Positions 1 to 4,624 of a stretch of DNA of 5,833 bases are shown one piece after another. The DNA comes from Acidobacteriota bacterium (lineage in GTDB: Bacteria; Acidobacteriota; Vicinamibacteria; Vicinamibacterales; Fen-181). Both the position numbers and the translations under genes were made by a program. The notes beneath the pieces are model-generated. The model was not told the origin of the DNA and ran no database searches. It saw nothing but the letters and a program-made list of their open reading frames with translations. Positions within the stretch are counted from its first letter, which is position 1; each line of letters begins with the position of its first letter. Location of the stretch: assembly GCA_003157675.1 (NCBI GenBank), contig PMKG01000349.1, positions 1-5,833 of the forward strand. The letters are read 5' to 3'.

Positions 1-1034
1 CCGAGCGCGCGCGCGCCGCCGAGCGTGGCCGTCCGCAGCAGGTCCGCCGGGCTCGGCGCGCAGCCGTCGAGCAGGTGCACCGTCCACGACATGCGCGCGG
101 TGCGGAAGATCGACAGGTCGGGGCCCGCGCCGACGTCCGATCCGAGGCTGACTCGGGCCACCTGCGCGCGCTGCCAGTTCATCACCCCGCTGCCGAGGAA
201 GACGTTCGACGTGGGGCAGTGCGCCACGGCGCACGGCGCCAGGCGCTGCCACTCGCGCGGGGTCAGCCAGATGGCGTGCGCGAACAAACTGCGGGGCGTA
301 ACGAGGCCGGCTTCCTCGTAGACGTCGAGGTACTCCTGCCCGAACTGCTCGCGCACCGCCTGGCACTCGGCCTGCTGCTCGGCGAGATGCGTCTGGATCG
401 GAAGGTTCTTCTCGCGGGCGAGCGCGCCGCAGCCCTCGAGCAGCTCGCGCGTGCAGGAGAGCGCAAAGCGCGGAGTGACCGCGAACCGAAGGCGCGGCCG
501 ATCGAGCCGCGAGAGATCCCGCGCCTCGTCCAGCACACGCCTGGTCGTCACGCGGCGGTAGGTCCCGACGTCCATCAGCGGCGGGCCGATCCAGGCGTGA
601 ATGCCGACCTCCTCGGCCGCCGCGAAGCAGGCGGTCACCGAGTCGGGCCACGCCGACGTGTAGAGGCCGGCGGTCGTCGTCCCCTGCGCCAGCATCTCGC
701 GCATGAACGCTCGGGAGAGCTCCAGGGCGCGCTCGCCTCGGAATCGGCGCTCGAGCGGGAAGGTCCACTTGCGCAGCCACTCGAGCAGGCTCTCCGGGTG
801 CACGCCGCAGATCGGCAGCTGCGGCACGTGCGCGTGGGTGTCGACGAGGCCGGGAAAGAGAATGTGCGGCCGGAGATCGACGACGTGCCGGGGCGCCATG
901 AGACCTCGGCCGGCGGACCGCCAGGGGCCGACGTGCACGAGGCGGCCCCCGAGGACGTCGAGGCGGCCGTCGGTCCAGTCGGCCCAACCCGACGCGCCGA
1001 CCGGCGTCAGGATGTGGCCGCGGTAAGTGATCAC
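1..1034 (-). CDS. guaD: Guanine deaminase, C-terminus cut by window edge
   Basis: This cytosolic zinc amidohydrolase hydrolyses guanine to xanthine and ammonia, feeding the xanthine dehydrogenase encoded just upstream. The frame is open for 344 codons and runs off the window; the last roughly 80-100 residues are missing. Seen in order: PGLVDTHAH (61-69, metal ligands H67 and H69, with Q72 of the family's H-x-x-Q), LLEWLRKWTFPLERRF (83-98), VTPRF (186-190, Arg expected to bind guanine), QTHLAE (214-219, ligand H216 and catalytic E219), FAHAIWL (251-257, ligand H253), AHCPTSNVFLGSG (271-283), LGSDVGAG (297-304, ligand D300) and ATLGGARAL (336-344). By recall these match E. coli and human guanine deaminase and separate it from adenosine or SAH deaminases. 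I prefer GTG at 1034 because MITYRGHILTP matches the usual N-terminus. An in-frame ATG at 1091 would add 19 residues coded largely by repeat DNA. Neither start has a clear Shine-Dalgarno. It is the last visible gene of the operon. Confidence 0.9.
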   Translation of the reverse strand, partial: MITYRGHILTPVGASGWADWTDGRLDVLGGRLVHVGPWRSAGRGLMAPRHVVDLRPHILFPGLVDTHAHVPQLPICGVHPESLLEWLRKWTFPLERRFRGERALELSRAFMREMLAQGTTTAGLYTSAWPDSVTACFAAAEEVGIHAWIGPPLMDVGTYRRVTTRRVLDEARDLSRLDRPRLRFAVTPRFALSCTRELLEGCGALAREKNLPIQTHLAEQQAECQAVREQFGQEYLDVYEEAGLVTPRSLFAHAIWLTPREWQRLAPCAVAHCPTSNVFLGSGVMNWQRAQVARVSLGSDVGAGPDLSIFRTARMSWTVHLLDGCAPSPADLLRTATLGGARAL

Positions 1035-1135
1035 GCCGGCTCGCGGCTCGCGGCTTGCGACTTGCGGCCCGGGCCGCGACTGCCGTCTCATCGGCCGATC
1101 ACCGGCCGGTTGGGGACGATGCGGGGATCGTCGTG
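1035..1135 (-). other. xdhB-guaD intergenic spacer with two GC palindromes
   Basis: This is the only real gap in the block, about 100 nt. It holds a heptamer array (1038-1065) and two GC-only self-complementary elements. One is CGGCCG-ATCAC-CGGCCG (1092-1108), a 6-bp stem with a 5-nt loop. The other is the 14-bp perfect palindrome GCGGCCCGGGCCGC (1064-1077). No T-run follows either on the minus strand, so neither looks like an intrinsic terminator. An in-frame ATG (1091-1089) lies at the base of the first hairpin. A processing site, an attenuator or simple GC-rich chance are all possible. Confidence 0.45.
1038..1065 (+). repeat. Heptamer tandem array, GGCTCGC variant
   Basis: Four period-7 units are read on the plus strand: GGCTCGC, GGCTCGC, GGCTTGC, GACTTGC. 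A degenerate fifth unit (GGCCCGG) runs into the palindrome at 1064-1077. The array lies directly upstream of the preferred guaD GTG start, where a ribosome binding site would be expected. The core GGCTC is shared with the arrays at 2009-2036 and 4586-4624. On the coding (minus) strand the unit is GCGAGCC, which contains no stop codon. Confidence 0.7.
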
Positions 1136-1957
1136 TCATGCGGTTTCCGTCCAGAACTGGCGAATCAGGTTGCCCGCGACGCGGAGGCGATACTCGGCGG
1201 TCGAGCGCATGTCGTCGATCGGTGCGATCTCGGCGCCGAGCGCCGCCACGGCGTCGTCGATCGTGCCGCCCGAGGCCAGCGCCTCCTCGGTCCTCCGAGC
1301 CCGCACGACCGTGGGGGCGACGCTGCCGAACGCGATGCGCGGACGCGGCGCTCTCACCGCCGCGATGACGACCTTCGAGATCGTCTGCGCGGCGCGCGTG
1401 CCGACCTTGCGGAACCACTGGCGGCCGTCGACCGGCGGCACCTCGACGGCGACGACCAGTTCGTCGGGACGCATGACCGTGAGGCGGTACCCGGTGTAGA
1501 AGGCGACGAAGGGGACGCGGCGCTTGCCGGCGGCGCTCCTCAGCACGACCACCGCGTCGGTGGCGGCGAGGACCGGCAGGCTGTCGCCCGCCGGGGAGCC
1601 GTTGGCGACGTTGCCGCCGAGCGTGGCCCGGTTCTGGATCTGCACGGCGCCGATCTCGCGGGCCGCCATGACCAGCGCCGGCAGATGGCGGGCGAGCAGG
1701 GCGGAGCGCGAGATCTCGCTGAACGTCGTGAGGGCGCCGATCGAGATGACGCCGTCGCGGCGGGCGATCCCGCGGAGCGCGTCGAGGGACAGGAGATTCA
1801 GGTACCGCGTCCCCGGCGGCGTGCCGGCGTTGAGCGCGACGTAGACGTCCGTGCAGCCGGCCAGCGGGACGATCGGCTGCGAGTCGCGCATGAGCGCGAG
1901 CGCGTGCGGCAGCGACCGCGGTTCGATCAGTTCGAACGTCGATACCGGGGTTCTCAT
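1136..1957 (-). CDS. xdhB: Xanthine dehydrogenase FAD-binding subunit
   Basis: This is the 273-aa flavin subunit of a three-subunit molybdenum hydroxylase. It takes electrons from the 2Fe-2S subunit onto FAD and passes them to NAD+ or another acceptor. The PCMH-type FAD fold is seen as PLAGCTD (31-37), ISIGALTTFSEI (71-82) and TLGGNVANGSPAGDSLP (112-128), the pyrophosphate and flavin contacts. KVGTRAAQTISKV (184-196) and the CO_deh_flav_C ending around RSTAEYRLRVAGNLI (251-265) follow. The length is ordinary for the E. coli XdhB/CoxM/CutM group (about 270-290 aa). The ATG at 1957-1955 overlaps the stop of the 2Fe-2S gene as ATGA, and AGAAGG lies 7 nt upstream, so translation is probably coupled. 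An in-frame extension upstream to 2344 only shadows the 2Fe-2S gene. The family assignment is firm; the xanthine substrate is inferred from the molybdenum subunit. The symbol follows E. coli usage. Confidence 0.92.
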   Translation of the reverse strand: MRTPVSTFELIEPRSLPHALALMRDSQPIVPLAGCTDVYVALNAGTPPGTRYLNLLSLDALRGIARRDGVISIGALTTFSEISRSALLARHLPALVMAAREIGAVQIQNRATLGGNVANGSPAGDSLPVLAATDAVVVLRSAAGKRRVPFVAFYTGYRLTVMRPDELVVAVEVPPVDGRQWFRKVGTRAAQTISKVVIAAVRAPRPRIAFGSVAPTVVRARRTEEALASGGTIDDAVAALGAEIAPIDDMRSTAEYRLRVAGNLIRQFWTETA

Positions 1958-2451
1958 CGGGCAGCCTTCTGCGTCCTGTTCGTTCCCGCCTTCGCGCGTG
2001 TTCGTGCCTGAGCCTTGAGCCCTGAGCCCTGAGCCTTCTTGACCGCCCTGTAGATCCCCATGTAGCCCGTGCAGCGGCATAGGTTGCCGGCCAGGCCGAC
2101 GCGCACCTGGTCGAGCGTCGCGTTCGGCGGCAGCGCCGCCGCGGCCATGATCATCCCCGGCGTGCAGATGCCGCACTGCGCGCCGCCTTCGGTGATGAAC
2201 GCGTCCTGCAACGGATGGCGTCCGCGCAGTCCCTCGATCGTCTTCACCGACCGGCCGCGGACCTGGCCGAAGGGCACGAGGCAGGAATTGACGGCCTGGC
2301 CGTCGAGCAGCACCGTGCAGGCGCCGCACTCGCCCTCGCCACACCCTTCCTTCGTGCCGGTGAGTCCGCAGTCCTCGCGCAGGACGTCGAGCAGACGCTT
2401 CATCGCCGGCGCCCGGACGTCGACCTGTTTGCCGTTGAGCCGGAATCTCAC
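1954..2451 (-). CDS. xdhC: Xanthine dehydrogenase 2Fe-2S subunit
   Basis: This 165-aa small subunit carries the two [2Fe-2S] clusters that relay electrons from molybdopterin to FAD. The plant-type ferredoxin cluster is seen as C37, C42, C45 and C57 (KEGCGEGECGACTVLLDG and NSC). The helical-domain cluster is seen as QCGICTPGM (C93, C96) and NLCRCTGY (C125, C127), with Q92 at the position that contacts the molybdenum cofactor in the family. I chose GTG at 2451-2449 because GGGAGAGG sits just upstream and RFRLNGKQVDV is the usual N-terminus. The longer ATG start at 2493 would overlap the xdhA end and add residues foreign to the family. Homologues normally end soon after YxGIxRAV (here about residue 138). 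The remaining roughly 27 residues (KAQGSGLKAQ, then a basic stretch) are coded by a heptamer repeat array and following DNA, so the tail looks acquired. The name follows E. coli XdhC (iron-sulphur subunit), not the XdhC maturation factor. Confidence 0.92.
   Translation of the reverse strand: MRFRLNGKQVDVRAPAMKRLLDVLREDCGLTGTKEGCGEGECGACTVLLDGQAVNSCLVPFGQVRGRSVKTIEGLRGRHPLQDAFITEGGAQCGICTPGMIMAAAALPPNATLDQVRVGLAGNLCRCTGYMGIYRAVKKAQGSGLKAQARTRAKAGTNRTQKAAR
1965..1970 (-). promoter_or_regulatory. Shine-Dalgarno of the FAD subunit gene
   Basis: AGAAGG on the minus strand lies 7 nt before the ATG at 1957-1955. It is inside the end of the 2Fe-2S gene, which supports the ATGA-coupled start and the 273-aa length. 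Confidence 0.6.
2009..2036 (-). repeat. Heptamer tandem array, GGGCTCA type, inside the 2Fe-2S gene end
   Basis: Four period-7 units are seen on the plus strand: TGAGCCT, TGAGCCC, TGAGCCC, TGAGCCT. On the coding minus strand they read as the stop-free form GGGCTCA/AGGCTCA. The array is translated as KAQGSGLKAQ at the C-terminal end of the 2Fe-2S subunit, just after the conserved family ending. The stretch 2013-2038 is identical, in inverted orientation, to 4583-4608. Confidence 0.85.
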
Positions 2452-2454
2452 GGG

Positions 2455-2462
2455 CCTCTCCC
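2455..2462 (-). promoter_or_regulatory. Shine-Dalgarno of the 2Fe-2S gene
   Basis: GGGAGAGG on the minus strand lies 3-6 nt before GTG 2451-2449, depending on which part pairs with 16S rRNA. It sits in the 13-nt gap after the xdhA stop and decides the GTG start over the longer ATG start at 2493. Confidence 0.75.
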
Positions 2463-2464
2463 TG

Positions 2465-4579
2465 TTACTTCGGCTTACGCACCGGCGGCGCATTCATGAT
2501 CCGCTCCGGCGTGAGCGGCAGCGCCCGCACGTCGAATCCCAGATGGCGCACCGCGTTGGCGATGGCCGGCGCCACGCCGTCGAACGGCAGCTCGCCCAGC
2601 CCCTTGGCGCCGAACGGGCCGTGCCGGTAGGGCCGCTCCTGGATCACCACGTCGATCCTCGGCGTATCCATCGTCGTCGGCGCGGCGTAGTTGGTGAGCT
2701 GTGCGTTGGCCATGTGGCCGTCGCGCATCACCACCTCCTCGAGCAGCGCGTAGCCGACGCCCTGCGCCGTGCCTCCCTCGATCTGGCCAGCCGCCAGCAT
2801 CGGGTTGAGCGCCCTGCCGATCTCCTGCACGGCCGTGATGTGCACCGGGCGGATCTCGTAGGTGACCGGGTCGTATTCGACTTCGGCCACGTCACAGGCC
2901 CAGGCATAGGTGCCATAGGCGTCGCCCGTATAGGTGTCCTCGTCGAACACCGCCGTCGTCGGCGCCTCGTATTGCTTCGTGATCACGATCGGGCCGTGGC
3001 GTTTCAGGTACTCGCGCGGCGTGAGTCGGCCCAGCGTCCGCCGCATCTCGGCGGCGCACCGCTCGAGCAGGCCGCCCACGATCATCGTCGTGCGCGAGGC
3101 CACCGTGGGGCCGCTGTCGGGCACCGACGCCGTGTCGACGCGTGCCACCTCGACGGCCTCGTACGGCACGCCGAGCGTTTCGGCCACGATCTGCGCGTGG
3201 ACCGTGCGCGAGCCCTGGCCCATGTCGGCGCTCGCCACGAGAATTCGCGCGCCGCGCTCGGTCAGTTCGAGCGACGCCTTCGAGGCGAGCCGCACTTCGC
3301 CCGACCCGGTGAATCCGGCGCCGTGGAAGAAGAGCGCGAGGCCGAGGCCGCGCCGGGTTCCGCGCATCTCGCGCCGCCGCCGCTTGAAATCGGTGCGCGC
3401 CACCGCCTCGCGAAGCACGGCGAGCGCGCTCGTGTCGCGACCGAGCACCTGGCCGGTGGCGGTCGTGTCGCCGGCGCGAAGGGCGTTCATCTCGCGGAGC
3501 CGGACCGGGTCCATCCCGAGCCGCTCGGCGATGCGCTCCATGTGCACCTCGGCGGCAAACTGCGTCTGCGGCGCGCCGAAGCCGCGGAACGCGCCGTTCG
3601 GCGGCGTGTTGGTCATCACCACGCGGCCGTTCACGCGCACGTTGTCGCAGCGGTAAGGCCCGGTCGCGTGGATGACGCCCCGGCTGAGGACGACGGGGCT
3701 CAGCGTCATGTAGGCGCCGCCGTCGAGGAGCACGTCGATGTCGATGGCCGTCAACCGGCCCTCGCGCGTCACCCCGGTCCGCGTCCGGATGATGGCCGGG
3801 TGCCGCTTGGTCGTCGCCACCATGTCCTCGGCCCGGTCGTAAATCAGCTTGACCGGGCGCTGCGACTTCAGCGCGAGCAGGCACGCGTGCGCCGCGACGA
3901 TCGACGGGTACTCCTCCTTGCCGCCGAACCCGCCGCCGGTCTCGGCCTGCACCACGCGGACGCGCTCGGCCGGCAGGCCGAGCATGACGCGGAGCGCCTT
4001 CTGGACGTAGTACGGGCACTGGAGCGATCCGTACACCGTGACGGCCCCGTCGCCGGGGACCGCGATCACGCCGTTGGTCTCGATGTAGACGTGCTCCTGG
4101 TGGCCGACCCGGTACTCCCCCTCGACAATCTCGTCGGCGCGCGCGAAGCCGGCCTCGAGATCGCCCTTGTGGATCGCGATCGACTTGAACACGTTCGGCG
4201 ATCGCAGCGGATCCAGCAGCGGCTCCGACGGCTCGTACTGAACGTCCACCTCGGCCGTGATCAGGCGCTCGCGATCTTCGTGCGCGAGCAGGAGGATCGG
4301 CTCGGCGTAGTGCCGCACGACGCGCTCGGCCAGGCACGGCTGATCGTCGGCGATGAGCGCCACGACGTTCCGTCCGGGAATGCTGCGGTAGTCGACGACG
4401 GTGAAGCCCGCCGGGTCGGACGTCAGGTTGATCGACCTGATGCGCCCGCACGGGATGGTCGACCGGATCGTCCGGCCGTGGAGCATGCCCGGAAAGGCGA
4501 GATCGTCGATGTATCGCGCCGCCCCGGTGACTTTGTCTGTCCCATCACGGCGTGGAAGGCTGCGACCGACGGATGACAT
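2465..4579 (-). CDS. xdhA: Xanthine dehydrogenase molybdopterin-binding subunit
   Basis: This 704-aa catalytic subunit hydroxylates hypoxanthine and xanthine at the molybdenum cofactor. The N-terminal a/b-hammerhead domain starts at DGTDKVTGAARYIDD (12-26). Cofactor motifs are QAETGGGFGGKEEYP (211-225), PPNGAFRGFGAPQ (326-338), ADMGQGSRTVHAQ (451-463), DSGPTVASRT (488-497) and GAKGLGELP (657-665). Aligned from memory with bovine xanthine oxidoreductase, the key residues are present: Q187 (Q767), E222 (E802), R300 (R880), F334 (F914), F423 and T424 (F1009, T1010) and catalytic base E663 (E1261). The E802/R880 pair and the Phe sandwich mark purine hydroxylases rather than CO or aldehyde dehydrogenases. 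The protein is somewhat shorter than many homologues (about 750-780 aa), mainly through a compact segment around 505-550. The ATG lies 9 nt after the hydA stop and has no Shine-Dalgarno, because the repeat array fills the leader; coupling to hydA translation is likely. The stop is 13 nt before the 2Fe-2S gene. Confidence 0.94.
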   Translation of the reverse strand: MSSVGRSLPRRDGTDKVTGAARYIDDLAFPGMLHGRTIRSTIPCGRIRSINLTSDPAGFTVVDYRSIPGRNVVALIADDQPCLAERVVRHYAEPILLLAHEDRERLITAEVDVQYEPSEPLLDPLRSPNVFKSIAIHKGDLEAGFARADEIVEGEYRVGHQEHVYIETNGVIAVPGDGAVTVYGSLQCPYYVQKALRVMLGLPAERVRVVQAETGGGFGGKEEYPSIVAAHACLLALKSQRPVKLIYDRAEDMVATTKRHPAIIRTRTGVTREGRLTAIDIDVLLDGGAYMTLSPVVLSRGVIHATGPYRCDNVRVNGRVVMTNTPPNGAFRGFGAPQTQFAAEVHMERIAERLGMDPVRLREMNALRAGDTTATGQVLGRDTSALAVLREAVARTDFKRRRREMRGTRRGLGLALFFHGAGFTGSGEVRLASKASLELTERGARILVASADMGQGSRTVHAQIVAETLGVPYEAVEVARVDTASVPDSGPTVASRTTMIVGGLLERCAAEMRRTLGRLTPREYLKRHGPIVITKQYEAPTTAVFDEDTYTGDAYGTYAWACDVAEVEYDPVTYEIRPVHITAVQEIGRALNPMLAAGQIEGGTAQGVGYALLEEVVMRDGHMANAQLTNYAAPTTMDTPRIDVVIQERPYRHGPFGAKGLGELPFDGVAPAIANAVRHLGFDVRALPLTPERIMNAPPVRKPK

Positions 4580-4585
4580 AAGGAA

Positions 4586-4624
4586 GGCTCAGGGCTCAGG
4601 GCTCAAGGAGGGCTCAAGGCTCAA
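4586..4624 (+). repeat. Heptamer tandem array, GGCTCAG/GGCTCAA type, at the hydA-xdhA junction
   Basis: Three units (GGCTCAG, GGCTCAG, GGCTCAA; 4586-4606) are followed by a 4-nt interruption GGAG and two more GGCTCAA units (4611-4624). On the coding minus strand the units are TGAGCCC/TGAGCCT/TTGAGCC-like and carry TGA. They encode the hydA tail and its stop (4591-4589) and fill the leader before the xdhA ATG. Confidence 0.88.

Noticed and set aside
1064..1108. Intrinsic transcription terminator between xdhB and guaD
   Set aside because: GC-rich palindromes are present but no T-run follows on the transcribed strand, and guaD continues the same pathway on the same strand.
75..1499. 474-codon open frame on the plus strand
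   Set aside because: It crosses guaD, the spacer and part of xdhB antisense and shows low-complexity Arg/Ala composition. Both minus-strand proteins carry clear catalytic motifs instead.
1955..2344. N-terminal extension of the FAD subunit frame to an ATG at 2344
   Set aside because: The extra 129 codons run in the wrong frame through the conserved 2Fe-2S gene. The FAD subunit starts naturally at ATG 1957 with an SD and an ATGA overlap.
2452..2493. Longer 2Fe-2S start at ATG 2493
   Set aside because: It would overlap the xdhA end and add residues (MRRRCVSRSN...) foreign to the family. GTG 2451 has a strong SD and the expected N-terminus.
2069..4576. 835-codon open frame on the plus strand, antisense to xdhA and the 2Fe-2S gene
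   Set aside because: It is rich in Arg, His, Ala and Asp with no recognisable domain and mirrors strong coding signal on the other strand. Long antisense frames are common in GC-rich genes with G/C third positions.
1038..4624. CRISPR array or IS ends
   Set aside because: The repeats are 7-nt tandem units without spacers. No transposase frame or target-site duplication is visible.
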